Positions 48,829-58,419 are shown, counted from the first letter of the stretch. The stretch is 64,000 bases of DNA from Streptomyces rubellomurinus (GCF_000961885.1 NZ_JZKH01000006.1:62001-126000), one strand, 5' to 3'. The notes: generated by a model not told the origin, from the letters alone. Numbers and translations: made by a program.

Positions 48829-49736
48829 CGGGCGTCTCCGGCCAGGTACTCGACACTGTCTGCGGTCAGGGACATGAACGCCGCCTCCAGCGACGACGTC
48901 CGGGTGGCGAGTTCGTGCAGCACCAGGCCGTGCCGCAGCGCGAGTTCGCCGATCCGGTCGGCCGGCAGGCCGGTGACGATCCCGAACTGCTCATCGGTCA
49001 CGTCGACTTCGGCTCCCTCGCCGCGCAGCACCCCGGCCAGCGCGGCCAGTTCGGGCGTCCGCACGGCCACCGACGTTTCGGCGTTGCGCGCCGAGAACTC
49101 CGCCAGGCTCTCGTCGGCGATCAGCCGGCCGCGCCCGATCACCACCAGCCGGTCGGCGGTGTGCTCCATCTCCGCCATCATGTGGCTGGAGACGAAGACC
49201 GTCCGCCCCTCGTCGGCGAGCCGCCGGAACAGCCCGCGCACCCACAGCACGCCCTCCGGGTCGAGCCCGTTCAGCGGCTCGTCGAAGAGCAGCACCGGCG
49301 GGTCGCCGAGCAGGGCGCCGGCGATGCCGAGCCGCTGCTTCATGCCCAGCGAGTAGCCGCCGATCCGCCGCCCCGCGGCCTTGCCGAGGCCGACCTCCGC
49401 CAGCACCTCGTCGACCCGCCCGAGCGGGATGCGGTTGCTGCGGGCCAGCGCCGCGAGGTGGGCCCGGGCGCTGCGGCCGCCGTGCACGTCCCCGGCGTCG
49501 AGCAGGGCGCCGACGTGCCGCAGGCCGCGCGGCCGCCCGGCGAACGGCACGCCGTCGACGGTGGCCCGGCCCGCGGTGGGGGAGTCGAGGCCCAGGATCA
49601 TCCGCAGCGTGGTGGACTTGCCCGCGCCGTTGGGGCCGAGGAAGCCGGTGACGGCGCCGGGCCGGACGGTGAAGCTCAGCCGGTCGACGGCCGTGGTGGC
49701 GCCGTACCGCTTGGTCAGTCGTTCGATCTCGATCAC
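48825..49736 (-). CDS. ABC-2 transporter ATP-binding protein
   Basis: 303-residue ATPase. Walker A GPNGAGKST, signature YSLGMKQRLGIAGALLG (degenerate LSGGQ), Walker B VLLFDEPLNGLD and switch His FVSSHMM. The extended C-terminus (DVTDEQFGIVTGL) is usual for exporter ATPases of the DrrA type. GTG 49736 is the start. It is divergent from a histidine kinase, an arrangement often seen for antibiotic-responsive exporters. Confidence 0.9.
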   Translation of the reverse strand: MIEIERLTKRYGATTAVDRLSFTVRPGAVTGFLGPNGAGKSTTLRMILGLDSPTAGRATVDGVPFAGRPRGLRHVGALLDAGDVHGGRSARAHLAALARSNRIPLGRVDEVLAEVGLGKAAGRRIGGYSLGMKQRLGIAGALLGDPPVLLFDEPLNGLDPEGVLWVRGLFRRLADEGRTVFVSSHMMAEMEHTADRLVVIGRGRLIADESLAEFSARNAETSVAVRTPELAALAGVLRGEGAEVDVTDEQFGIVTGLPADRIGELALRHGLVLHELATRTSSLEAAFMSLTADSVEYLAGDAR

Positions 49737-49858
49737 GGTGACGACTCTGCCGAGGACGGGCCCCGGACGGCATCGGGCGGCGGGCCACAACCGCCCGCCG
49801 CCGGCTTCGCCCCGGGGATTACGCCCCCGGGCCGATGTTCCGCCGGGCGGTCCGCGGC

Positions 49859-49864
49859 TACCAT
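49859..49864 (+). promoter_or_regulatory. -10 box for leaderless kinase gene
   Basis: TACCAT ends 6 bases before ATG 49871, which lacks a ribosome site; the transcript would start at the ATG. Confidence 0.5.
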
Positions 49865-49870
49865 CGCGTC

Positions 49871-51094
49871 ATGATCATCGAGCCCCGCCCGCCGTTGCTC
49901 CGGCGCCTGCCGCCCGGCGTGTGGGTGGCGGCGTTCTGGACCGCCATCGTCGTGTTCCGGCTGTTCACCCGCGAGGACGAGCTGCGCCACCTCTTCGACT
50001 ACCAGGGCAATCCCGAGGACCTGCCGATGGTGGTCACGGCGGTGAACACCACCCTGGTCGCGACCCTGCTGGTCCGGCTGCCGCTGGCCGCCGTCGCGAC
50101 GGCGCTGCTGTGCTGCCTGTACGCGCTCGGGATGTGGCGGGTCCAGGAGGCCGCGCCGCTGCAGTTCCTGATCGCCGTCACCGTGGTCGGCTACTGCGCG
50201 GCCACCCGCTCCCGGGCGGTCTCGCTGACCGCCGTCGGCCTGCCGCTCGGCACCATCGCCGCGATCACGCTCTGGGGCGCGGTGCGCGGCCACCTCGTGA
50301 ACCCGCTCGCCTACCTCGGCTGGGCCGCGCTCGTCCTGATCGCCTGGCTGGTCGGCAACACCGTCCACCAGAGCCGCGCGCACACCGCGGCGCTGCGCAG
50401 CCGCGTCACCGACCAGGCCGTCACCGCCGAACGGCTGCGGATCGCCCGCGAGTTGCACGACATGGTGGCCCACAACATCGGCATCATCGCGATCCAGGCC
50501 GGGATGGGCCGCCGGGTGATGGACACCCAGCCCGCCGAGACCCGCAACGCGCTGGACGCCATCGAGACCACCAGCCGGGAGACGCTGGCCGGGCTGCGCC
50601 GGATGCTCGGCGCGCTGCGGGAGGCCGACGACGAGCCGGCGCCGCGCGAAGTCGCTCCGGGCCTGGGGGAGTTGGACCGCCTGGTGGAGAGGACCGCGGG
50701 CGCCGGCGTGCGGGTCGCGGTGACCCGGCGCGGCGAGGCCCGCGCCCTGCCGCCCGAGGTGGACCTCGCCGCGTACCGGATCGTCCAGGAGGCGGTCACC
50801 AACGTGGTCAAGCACTCGGGCACCCGGGACTGCCACGTCACCGTCGAGTACCGCCCCGGCGGCCTCGCGCTCGGCATCGTCGACCTCGGCACCGCGCAGG
50901 GGTCGGGCGACGGCACCGGCTACGGCCTGGCCGGCATGCGCGAGCGGGTCGCCCTGCTGCACGGCGAGTTCAGCGCCGGGCCGCGCCCCGAGGGCGGCTT
51001 CCGGGTCGCCGCCACCCTGCCGCTGCCCGAAACGGGCCCCGAAACGGGCCCCGAACCGCTCCCTCGACGAACCGCCCTGGAGGTGGCGCCGTGA
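49871..51094 (+). CDS. Two-component sensor histidine kinase
   Basis: 407 residues with five or six hydrophobic segments (residues 15-180), HisKA_3 phospho-acceptor His196 (RIARELHDMVAHNIGII) and HATPase motifs QEAVTNVVKHS and GYGLAGMRERV. The C-terminal tail carries a PETGPETG repeat. The start ATG 49871 follows a -10 box at leaderless distance. It overlaps the response regulator by GTGA and is divergent from the ABC-2 exporter. Confidence 0.9.
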   Translation: MIIEPRPPLLRRLPPGVWVAAFWTAIVVFRLFTREDELRHLFDYQGNPEDLPMVVTAVNTTLVATLLVRLPLAAVATALLCCLYALGMWRVQEAAPLQFLIAVTVVGYCAATRSRAVSLTAVGLPLGTIAAITLWGAVRGHLVNPLAYLGWAALVLIAWLVGNTVHQSRAHTAALRSRVTDQAVTAERLRIARELHDMVAHNIGIIAIQAGMGRRVMDTQPAETRNALDAIETTSRETLAGLRRMLGALREADDEPAPREVAPGLGELDRLVERTAGAGVRVAVTRRGEARALPPEVDLAAYRIVQEAVTNVVKHSGTRDCHVTVEYRPGGLALGIVDLGTAQGSGDGTGYGLAGMRERVALLHGEFSAGPRPEGGFRVAATLPLPETGPETGPEPLPRRTALEVAP

Positions 51095-51774
51095 TCCGCG
51101 TCGTCCTGGTCGACGACCAGCCGCTCATCCGCACCGGCCTGCGCGTGCTGATGGCCGACACCCCGGACCTGCAGGTGGTCGGCGAGGCCGGCGACGGCGC
51201 CGAGGCCGTCGAACTCGTCGCCCGGCTGCGCCCGGACGTCGCCGTGATGGACATCCGGATGCCCGGCACGGACGGCATCGAGGCCACCCGCCGGATCACC
51301 GCCGCCCCCGACCTGCCCACCCACGTCCTCGTCCTCACCACCTTCGACGACGACGAGTACGTGTACGGCGCGCTGCGGGCCGGCGCCAGCGGCTTCCTGG
51401 TCAAGGACCTCGAGCTGGAGACCATCCTGGACGGCGTCCGGGTCGTCGCCGCCGGGGACGCCCTGATCGCCCCGGCCGTCACCCGGCGCCTGATCGGCGA
51501 GTTCGCCGCCCGCCCGGAGCCCGCGGCCGCGCCGTCCGCCGCGCCGGCCACCGCGGCGTCCCGCCGCCGGATCGCCGAGAGCGTCACCGAGCGCGAACGC
51601 GAGGTGCTGGTCCTGGTCGGGCGCGGCCTCTCGAACGCCGAGATCGCCGCCGAACTCACCATCAGCGTCGCCACCGCGAAGGCCCACGTGGCCCGCCTGT
51701 TCAGCAAGCTCGACGCCCGCGACCGGGTCCACCTGGTCATCCAGGCCTACGAGTCCGGCCTCGTCACCCCGTAG
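51091..51774 (+). CDS. Response regulator, NarL/LuxR family
   Basis: 227 residues. The receiver has the acidic pair DD at 8-9, phospho-acceptor Asp54 (VAVMDIRMPG), Thr in VLTTFDDDEY and Lys in FLVKDLE. An Ala/Pro-rich linker leads to a LuxR helix-turn-helix (VTEREREVLVLVGRGLSN, TAKAHVARLFSKL). Its likely target is the divergent ABC-2 exporter; no repeated operator is evident in the 134-bp gap. Confidence 0.91.
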   Translation: MIRVVLVDDQPLIRTGLRVLMADTPDLQVVGEAGDGAEAVELVARLRPDVAVMDIRMPGTDGIEATRRITAAPDLPTHVLVLTTFDDDEYVYGALRAGASGFLVKDLELETILDGVRVVAAGDALIAPAVTRRLIGEFAARPEPAAAPSAAPATAASRRRIAESVTEREREVLVLVGRGLSNAEIAAELTISVATAKAHVARLFSKLDARDRVHLVIQAYESGLVTP

Positions 51775-51836
51775 GGCGGCGCCGGGGCGGGCCCGCACAA
51801 CCCGCCCCGGCGCCGCGCCTCACCGCGGCCCGGCCG

Positions 51837-52928
51837 TCAGGGGACGACCGGGTGCGAGATCTCGCACCCGGAGGCGTCGTTCGCCCAGGTGCCCTGCATG
51901 GCGAACGAACCGGTCGCGAGGTTCACGTTCTGCGCGCCGCCGACCCCGCCGGTGCCCTTCCAGGCGCACTTGTCGGCGTTCTCGTAGCCGGTCGAGTCGG
52001 TCCAGCCGCCCGCCGGGTTCTGGTCGGTGACGGTCTCCGAGTACTCGTGCCCGTAGACGATGGTCACCCCGTCCAGGGTGCCCGCGCTGCCGCTGTTGAC
52101 GTAGTTCTGGCCGCAGGAGCTGCCCATGTCCGTCACGTACGGGTCGTTGGTGAACGCCACGTCGCCGTACGGGCTCGACGCGGCGCCGCCGGTCAGCGTG
52201 GTGTCGCCGTTCCAGTCGTGCCAGGCGCAGAAGTTGCCGGTGCTGGTGTTGAAGCCGTCCGGGTGGGTGCCGGTCGGCGAGAGCACCACGTACTGCACGT
52301 TGCGGTTCGCGGCCGCGGTGGTGTTGCCGAAGTGCCCGGCCGCCTTGACCGCCTCGGCGGCCAGCTGGTTGCCGGTGGCCTGGCCGGGCGCGGCCGCCGA
52401 GGTGTCCACCCAGACGCCGGCCAGCGCGCCGCCGCTCGGGTAGCCGACGTGCGCGGCCGTGGACGGGCAGCTGGTGGCGCCCTTGGCGACGCCCTCGCAG
52501 TACTGGGTCATGACGCCGGACCAGGTCTCGCCGTTGGTGCCGAGACCCTTGAACAGCTGCTGCGCCCGGACGGCCTCGCCCATCGGGTCGCCGCTGAGCG
52601 TGGTGTAGCCGGAGGCGTCGGTGCCCTGGGTGCCCCACTGGCTGCCCCAGAAGACCAGGTAGACCTTGGGCGCTCCGGTGGTGACGCCGATCCCGTCGAC
52701 ACCGCCGCCGTAGTGCAGGTTGGAGGTCCGGGCGTTGGGGGAGGCGCTCGCCTCCCGGGTGGGCTGGACGCCGTGCCGGTAGGGGTGGCTGGGCCCGGCG
52801 GTCTCGCGCGCCGGCTGGTCGGCCTGCGCGGCGGGCGCCGCCGCGAAGCCCGCGGCGGCCACGGCCAGCGCGCCGAGTCCGGTCAGGGCCCGCAGGTGGG
52901 TGCGGCGGAACGTGGGGGACATGCCCAT
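51837..52928 (-). CDS. Secreted protein with HEYSE motif
   Basis: 363 residues with an Arg-containing signal peptide cleaved near APAAQA (residue 36). The mature protein has many Gly/Thr/Ser residues and six Cys. The conserved-looking stretch HEYSETVTDQNPAGGWTD resembles the HExxE-type motif of secreted actinobacterial proteins related in part to plant EXORDIUM (Phi-1) proteins, which may be a metal-binding site. ATG 52928 has GAGAGGAA upstream. The function is not established. Confidence 0.75.
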   Translation of the reverse strand: MGMSPTFRRTHLRALTGLGALAVAAAGFAAAPAAQADQPARETAGPSHPYRHGVQPTREASASPNARTSNLHYGGGVDGIGVTTGAPKVYLVFWGSQWGTQGTDASGYTTLSGDPMGEAVRAQQLFKGLGTNGETWSGVMTQYCEGVAKGATSCPSTAAHVGYPSGGALAGVWVDTSAAAPGQATGNQLAAEAVKAAGHFGNTTAAANRNVQYVVLSPTGTHPDGFNTSTGNFCAWHDWNGDTTLTGGAASSPYGDVAFTNDPYVTDMGSSCGQNYVNSGSAGTLDGVTIVYGHEYSETVTDQNPAGGWTDSTGYENADKCAWKGTGGVGGAQNVNLATGSFAMQGTWANDASGCEISHPVVP

Positions 52929-53279
52929 CGTGAGGGTTCCTCTCTCCTGCCGAGCGCGCACCGGTGGGCCGCGACGGCAGCACGGGGGACGAAGGGTGGG
53001 CGGCGACGAGCGGCCGGACGGCCGTTGACACGCGTCAACTGCCGTGTGGGGATGGGGGGACCGGCTCGGCGTCGTCGACCGCCGGAAGCAAAGCAGAGCC
53101 GTCGGAACCGGGTCAACGAGGACGCCGGTAAAGGAATCCCGCCTCAACGTAGCGAACGCCAAAAGCCCGCAGGCCACGCCCCGTCGATGCGCGTAGCGCA
53201 GCCGATTGCCAACAGTTGCGGGGAGGTTCTACACCGTATGGACGTCCCGCGGGCCCGTGCGGGCGGGCGTCAGAAGGTC
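52929..53279. other. 351-bp gap upstream of secreted-protein gene
   Basis: No gene is supported here. The inverted repeat GTTGAC-ACGC-GTCAAC (53024-53039) lies about 95 bp before the secreted-protein start and could be an operator or a -35 element. The remainder shows nothing clear. Confidence 0.45.
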
Positions 53280-53864
53280 CTACGGCTGGTCGAGTTCGGC
53301 GATCTGCATGATGCGGCCGTGGGAGTCGAGGACCACGTCGTAGGCCTCGCCGCGGCAGGCATAGGGGGCGGCGGGGACGAGGTCGGCGAGGCAGGTGTCG
53401 AGGTGGTCGACGAGTTCGGCGAGCCGCACGGGGCGCGGCGGCGCGCCGGGGGTGCGGTCGAGCAGGGTGGCGGCGACGCCGGCGGCGGCGAAGCCGTAGT
53501 GGACGGGGGCGCCGGCGGGCTCGTAGCGCTCCTCGTCGCAGGCGTAGCGGGCGGGCTGGGCGGTGAGTTCGGCGGTGTCGGCGGTGACCACGACCAGTAC
53601 CTGGTGGCCCGGGTGCCGGACCGGCGCGGTGCAGCTCGCGGCCGGCGCCGGGGCCGGGGCCTCCGGTTCGGCGGGCTCGTCGAGCTGCTCCTCGTCCATG
53701 AGGTCGAAGTCGTCGTCCAGTACGTCCTCGCCGAGGTCGTCCGCGGAGGCCGCGGCCGAGGCGGCGGCCACCGTGGGCCGGGAGTCCGCGGGCGTGCAGG
53801 CGGTGAGCACCGCGGCGGCGGAGCCGATCAGGGCGGCGGCGAGGAGGGTACGGGGCACGGCCAT
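53280..53864 (-). CDS. Predicted lipoprotein
   Basis: 194 residues. The signal peptide ends in lipobox LTAC near residue 23. An acidic low-complexity region follows (DDLGEDVLDDDFDLMDEEQLD), then Pro/Ala-rich linker and a small globular domain with four Cys (SCTAPV, YACDEE, TCLADL, YACRGE) that probably form two disulfides. The function is unknown. No operon partner is evident. Confidence 0.7.
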   Translation of the reverse strand: MAVPRTLLAAALIGSAAAVLTACTPADSRPTVAAASAAASADDLGEDVLDDDFDLMDEEQLDEPAEPEAPAPAPAASCTAPVRHPGHQVLVVVTADTAELTAQPARYACDEERYEPAGAPVHYGFAAAGVAATLLDRTPGAPPRPVRLAELVDHLDTCLADLVPAAPYACRGEAYDVVLDSHGRIMQIAELDQP

Positions 53865-54005
53865 GGCACCAGTCTCCCCGGTGATCGCGACCGTCGGCTC
53901 ACCGGGTGCACGAGCGGGGCCCGCCGCGCGGTTCCCGTCCCCGCCCGGCGTGCGGACCGGGCGGGGGCGGGAGTTGGGGGCAGGGCCCGATCCGGGAGGC
54001 GGGCC

Positions 54006-55025
54006 TCAGACCGACACCGGCCGCTGCGTTTCGTACGCCGCCCGGACGGCGGCCTGCGCCGCGGCCCCGGCGCCCAGGTGGTCGAGGCCCAGCAGCGCCG
54101 CGCCCAGTACCGGCGGCGCGACGACCACCCGGGGCTCGGCGAGCGGCGCGGCCGCGGCGAGCCGCGCGGTCAGGTTGTCGAGCAGCAGCGGCTGCCGGGA
54201 GGCGAGCACGCCGCCGCCGAGCACGACCGGCGTGGGGGAGCCGAGCAGGTCGAGCCGGTCGAGCGCGACGACGGCGAGCCGGACGATCTCGTCGGCCTGC
54301 CGGTCGATCAGCTCCCGCGCGGTGGCGTCGCCCTCGACCGCGACGGCGAACAGCACCCGGACGATCTCGTGCAGCCGCTCCTCGGCCAGGTGCCCGAGGT
54401 GGACGGCCTCGGCGACGGCGCCGGCGCTGGGCAGGCCGAAGTGCTCGGCGATGGCGGCGGCCAGCGCGGTCGGCCCGCCCCGGCCGTCCTCGGCGCGGAC
54501 GGCGTGCCACATGCTGGCGACGGCGAGGCCGCCGCCGCCGCCCCAGTCGCCGGTGAGTTCGCCGAGCGCGGGGAAGCGGGCGGTGCGCCCGTCCGGCAGC
54601 AGGCCGGCGCAGTTGATCCCGGCGCCGCAGACCACGGCGACGCCGCGCGGGCCGTCGGTGCCGGCCCGGAGCAGGCCGAAGGTGTCGTTGACGACGGTGT
54701 TGCTGACGCCCCAGGGGTGCGATTCGAGGGCGCGGCGCAGCGCCTCCTCCTCGACCGGCAGGTCGGCGTTGGCGAGGCAGGCGCTGACGTGGCTGGTCAG
54801 CACGCCGTTCCAGGAGGGCAGGCCGGCCGCGGCGGCGGCCTGCTCGACGAGCGGGGCGAGCCCGGCGACGGCGGCCGCGCCGCCGATCCGGTGGGGGGCG
54901 AAGCCGCCGCCACGGGCCGTGCCGTGGACGGTGCCGTCGGCGCCGATGAGGGCGACGTCGGTCTTGGAGTTGCCCGCGTCGATGGCGAGGACGCCGGGCA
55001 GGGTGGGTTCGGGCTGGTGGGTCAT
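54006..55025 (-). CDS. csnK: Sugar kinase of the BadF/NagK family
   Basis: 339-residue ASKHA-fold kinase. The phosphate-1 motif IDAGNSKTDVALI is at the N-terminus, and GTGDWGGGGG-like ELTGDWGGGG and VVLGGGVLAS cover adenosine binding. This is the N-acetylglucosamine/glucosamine kinase family. GGGGA precedes ATG 55025. As last gene of the sugar operon it would phosphorylate the imported glucosamine or its oligomers. By position it matches csnK of S. coelicolor; the symbol is by synteny only. Confidence 0.85.
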   Translation of the reverse strand: MTHQPEPTLPGVLAIDAGNSKTDVALIGADGTVHGTARGGGFAPHRIGGAAAVAGLAPLVEQAAAAAGLPSWNGVLTSHVSACLANADLPVEEEALRRALESHPWGVSNTVVNDTFGLLRAGTDGPRGVAVVCGAGINCAGLLPDGRTARFPALGELTGDWGGGGGLAVASMWHAVRAEDGRGGPTALAAAIAEHFGLPSAGAVAEAVHLGHLAEERLHEIVRVLFAVAVEGDATARELIDRQADEIVRLAVVALDRLDLLGSPTPVVLGGGVLASRQPLLLDNLTARLAAAAPLAEPRVVVAPPVLGAALLGLDHLGAGAAAQAAVRAAYETQRPVSV

Positions 55026-55165
55026 CAGGTCCCCGGACTCGTACGTGGCCCGGCCGCGATCCCCGGCCGGGGTGCCCGGCCGGTTGGGCGGCCGGGGGTG
55101 GGCGGTCTCCTCGCCGCCCGGCCCGTGCTCTCCTCGGGAGGCGCGGGCCGGGGCGCACGGCCGGC

Positions 55166-56464
55166 TCAGGCCCAGGCGAGGTGGTCGCGGTTGTGCGCGA
55201 GCAGCCGGTCGGTGAGCCGGTCGGCGAGTTCGAGCTGGCCGACCAGCGGGTGGGCGAGCAGGGCGTCGAAGACCCGGTCGCGGCCGCCGTGCAGGGCGGC
55301 GTCGAGGGCGAGGTGCTCGTAGGCGGTGACGGCGCAGACCAGTCCGGCGAACAGCGGCTCCAGCGGCCGCTGTGGCAGCGGGCGCACGCCGGAGGCGTCC
55401 ACCGCCGCCGGGACCTCGATCACGGCGTCGTCCGGCAGGAAGGGCAGCACGCCGTCGTTGCGGGTGTTGACGACCTGTACGGACGTGCCGCCGGCGGTGC
55501 CGAGCAGCGCGGCGATGAGCTGCACCGCGGCCTCCGAGTAGAAGGCGCCGCCGCGCTTGCCGAGCAGGTCCGGCTTGGTGTCGAGGGTCGGGTCGGCGTA
55601 CAGCTCCAGCAGCTGCCGCTCGATCTCGGCGACCTGGGCGGCCCGCGAGCCCTGCTCCTTCAACTCCTCGACGACGGCGTCGTGCTGGTAGAAGTACCGC
55701 AGGTAGTAGGAGGGCACCGCGCCGAGCCGGCGCACGAAGTCCTGCGGCAGGTGCAGGTCGTCGGCGATCTCCTTGCCGAAGCCGTGCAGCAGCTCCGGCA
55801 GCACCTCCCGGCCCCCGGCCGCGCCGGGCGCGTCGAGCAGGGTGACCCCGCGCTCCCAGGTCAGGTGGTTGAGCCCGACGTGGTCCAGCCGGACCAGCTC
55901 CGGGGCGACGCCCAGGTGCGCCGCGAACTTGCGCTGGAAGCCGATCGCGACGTTGCACAGGCCGACGGCCTTGTGCCCGGCGGTCTGCAGGGCGCGGGTG
56001 ACGATGCCGACCGGGTTGGTGAAGTCGACGATCCAGGCGTCCGGGTTGGTGCGGCGGACCTGCTCGGCGATGTCCAGCACCACCGGGACGGTCCGCAGCG
56101 CCTTGGCGAGCCCGCCGGCGCCGGTGGTCTCCTGGCCGACGCAGCCGCACTCCAGCGGCCAGGTCTCGTCCCGGTCGCGGGCGGCCTGTCCGCCGACGCG
56201 CAGCTGCAGCAGCACGGCGTCGGCGTCCGCGACGCCCGCCGCCAGGTCGGTGGTCGTGGTGACCGTCGCGGCGTGCCCCTGCTTGGCGAAGATCCGCCGG
56301 GCGAGGCCGCCGATCAGCTCCAGCCGCTCGGCGGCCGGGTCGACCAGCACCAGCTCGCCGATCGGCAGGGTGTCGCGCAGCCGCGCGAAGCCGTCGACCA
56401 GTTCCGGCGTGTACGTCGAACCGCCGCCGACGACGGCCAGCTTGAGCGAGGAAGCAGCGGACAT
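55166..56464 (-). CDS. csnH: Family 4 glycoside hydrolase (6-phospho-beta-glycosidase type)
   Basis: 432 residues. The NAD-binding start KLAVVGGGSTYTPEL and metal-site region (GLCNVAIGF with Cys, LNHLTW with His) define GH4, an NAD- and Mn-dependent hydrolase. It would cleave the (phospho)disaccharide brought in by the ABC transporter, yielding monomers for the kinase. The ATG overlaps the permease stop by one base (TGATG), so they are coupled. The symbol follows csnH by synteny. Confidence 0.9.
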   Translation of the reverse strand: MSAASSLKLAVVGGGSTYTPELVDGFARLRDTLPIGELVLVDPAAERLELIGGLARRIFAKQGHAATVTTTTDLAAGVADADAVLLQLRVGGQAARDRDETWPLECGCVGQETTGAGGLAKALRTVPVVLDIAEQVRRTNPDAWIVDFTNPVGIVTRALQTAGHKAVGLCNVAIGFQRKFAAHLGVAPELVRLDHVGLNHLTWERGVTLLDAPGAAGGREVLPELLHGFGKEIADDLHLPQDFVRRLGAVPSYYLRYFYQHDAVVEELKEQGSRAAQVAEIERQLLELYADPTLDTKPDLLGKRGGAFYSEAAVQLIAALLGTAGGTSVQVVNTRNDGVLPFLPDDAVIEVPAAVDASGVRPLPQRPLEPLFAGLVCAVTAYEHLALDAALHGGRDRVFDALLAHPLVGQLELADRLTDRLLAHNRDHLAWA

Positions 56465-57366
56465 CAGCCCTTGACCCCTGTCAGTGTCACGCCTTCGATG
56501 AAGGCCTTCTGAGCGAAGAAGAAGAGGACGATCACCGGCGCCATCACCAGCAGGGTGGCGGCCATGGTGAGGTTCCAGTTGGTGTGGTGGGCGGCTTTGA
56601 ACGACTCCAGGCCGTAACTGAGCGTCCAGGCGCCGTGGTTGCTGCTGGCGTAGATCTGCGGGCCGAAGTAGTCGTTCCAGCAGTAGAAGAACTGGAACAG
56701 CGCGACGGCCGCGATGGCCGGCTTGGCCATCGGCAGGACCACCCGCAGCAGGGTGCGCAGGTCGCCGCAGCCGTCGATCCGGGCGGCCTCGATGTACTCC
56801 TTGGGGATGGTCAGCAGGAACTGCCGCAGCAGGAAGATCGAGAAGGCGTCGCCGAAGGCCATCGGGATGATCAGCGGCCACAGCGAGCCGCTCAGGCCCA
56901 TCTGCTTGGCCCAGAACAGGTACATCGGGATGACGGTGACCTGCGGCGGCAGCATCATCATCGCGATGACCGCCATCAGCGCCAGGTTGCGGCCGCGGAA
57001 GCGGAACTTGGCGAGCGCGTAGGCGACGGGCAGGCTGGAGACGACGGTCAGCAGCGTGCCGAGGCCGGCGTACAGCAGGGTGTTGCGCCACCAGGTGAGG
57101 AAGCCGGGGGTGTCCCACACCTTGGCGTAGTTGCCCCAGTTCCAGGAGGTGGGCCAGTAGTCGGTGGTGAGCGCCTGCTGGTCGTTCATCACCGAGGTGA
57201 GGAAGACGAAGACGAAGGGCAGCAGGAAGAACAGCGCGGCGGCGACGGCCAGCGCGTGCACGGCCACCCAGTTGAGCAGGGCGCGGCGCCGGGCGGTGCG
57301 GGCGGCGGGCCCGCCGGCCCCGCGGGTACGGGCGGGCGCCTGGCCGAGCGTGGTGTCGAGAGTCAT
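56464..57366 (-). CDS. csnG: Sugar ABC transporter permease (MalG type)
   Basis: 300 residues, six membrane helices, with the EAA motif EYIEAARIDGCGDLRTLLRVVLP that binds the ATPase. A cytoplasmic tail of about 30 residues precedes helix 1. Second inner-membrane subunit of the uptake system; no ATPase is encoded in the operon, so the shared MsiK ATPase probably powers it, as for other Streptomyces sugar importers. Confidence 0.9.
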   Translation of the reverse strand: MTLDTTLGQAPARTRGAGGPAARTARRRALLNWVAVHALAVAAALFFLLPFVFVFLTSVMNDQQALTTDYWPTSWNWGNYAKVWDTPGFLTWWRNTLLYAGLGTLLTVVSSLPVAYALAKFRFRGRNLALMAVIAMMMLPPQVTVIPMYLFWAKQMGLSGSLWPLIIPMAFGDAFSIFLLRQFLLTIPKEYIEAARIDGCGDLRTLLRVVLPMAKPAIAAVALFQFFYCWNDYFGPQIYASSNHGAWTLSYGLESFKAAHHTNWNLTMAATLLVMAPVIVLFFFAQKAFIEGVTLTGVKG

Positions 57367-57387
57367 GTCGGAGTCCTCATCCGTCCG

Positions 57388-58419
57388 CTAGTCGTCGCTC
57401 GCCATGAAGCCGGACCGGCGGCGGAGCAGGAGCGAGGTGACGGCCATCGAGATGGCGAACAGCACCAGGGCGACGACGCAGGCCGCGCCGTAGTTGAAGC
57501 GCTGGAAGCCGAGGTTGTAGACCATCTGCGGCAGGGTCCAGGTGGAGCCGGACGGGTAGCCCGGCTCGAAGGACTGGCCGGAGTTGCCGGCGATGCCGCT
57601 GGCGACCTTCCCGGCGACGATCGCCTGGGTGTAGTACTGCATGGTCTGGATGACCCCGGTGACCACCGCGAACATGATGATCGGCGAGATGTTCGGCAGC
57701 GTGACGTACCGGAACCGCTGGAAGGGCCCGGCGCCGTCGAGTTCGGCCGCCTCGTACTGCTCCTTGGGGACGTCCAGCAGCGAGGCCATGAAGATGACCA
57801 TCAGGTCGCCGACGCCCCACATGGCGAGCAGGGTGAGCGCGGGCTTGGACCAGCTCGGGTCGGAGAACCAGCCGGGCTGCGGCAGCCCCAGCTCGCCGAG
57901 CAGGTGGTTGAGCGGGCCGGTGCCGGGGTTGAGCAGGAAGGCGAAGGCCACGGTCGCGGCCACCGGCGGCGCCAGGTACGGCAGGTAGAACGCGGTGCGG
58001 AAGAAGCCGGCGCCGGTCTTGACCTTGGTGATCAGCAGCCCGATGCCGAGGCCGAAGGCGACCCGCAGGCTCACCATGACGACGACCAGCCACAGGGTGT
58101 TGCGCAGGCCCTGCCAGAAGGTCGGCAGCTGGTTGAAGACGTAGTCCCAGTTCTTCAGGCCGTTGAAGCTGGGCGCTCCGAAGCCGTTGTAGCTGGTGAA
58201 GGAGAAGTAGGCGGTGGAGACCAGCGGGTAGACGAAGAAGACGCCGAAGCCGATCAGCCAGGGGGAGAGGAAGGCCAGGGTGCGGGCCGCCTCCCGGCGG
58301 CGCTTGCGGCGCAGCAGGTGCTGCGGGCCGGGCGCCGCCGGGTCGGTCGGTCCGGCGCTGCCTTCGGGGGCGCTGCCCTTGCGGGTGCTGCCCTTGCGGG
58401 TTCCGAACGCGAGTGACAT
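57388..58419 (-). CDS. csnF: Sugar ABC transporter permease (MalF type)
   Basis: 343 residues with six helices and the EAA motif EQYEAAELDGAGPFQRFRYVTLP. The first 40 residues are a polar GSTRKGSAPEGS tail. First permease subunit, 21 bp from the next permease. ATG 58419 has a poor ribosome site, so coupling to the upstream binding-protein gene (23 bp away) is likely. Confidence 0.9.
   Translation of the reverse strand: MSLAFGTRKGSTRKGSAPEGSAGPTDPAAPGPQHLLRRKRRREAARTLAFLSPWLIGFGVFFVYPLVSTAYFSFTSYNGFGAPSFNGLKNWDYVFNQLPTFWQGLRNTLWLVVVMVSLRVAFGLGIGLLITKVKTGAGFFRTAFYLPYLAPPVAATVAFAFLLNPGTGPLNHLLGELGLPQPGWFSDPSWSKPALTLLAMWGVGDLMVIFMASLLDVPKEQYEAAELDGAGPFQRFRYVTLPNISPIIMFAVVTGVIQTMQYYTQAIVAGKVASGIAGNSGQSFEPGYPSGSTWTLPQMVYNLGFQRFNYGAACVVALVLFAISMAVTSLLLRRRSGFMASDD

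Noticed and set aside
53239..53300. Gene starting at ATG 53239 with GGAGG upstream
   Set aside because: The frame runs into the antisense of the 53280 lipoprotein and is Arg-rich without homology-like motifs.
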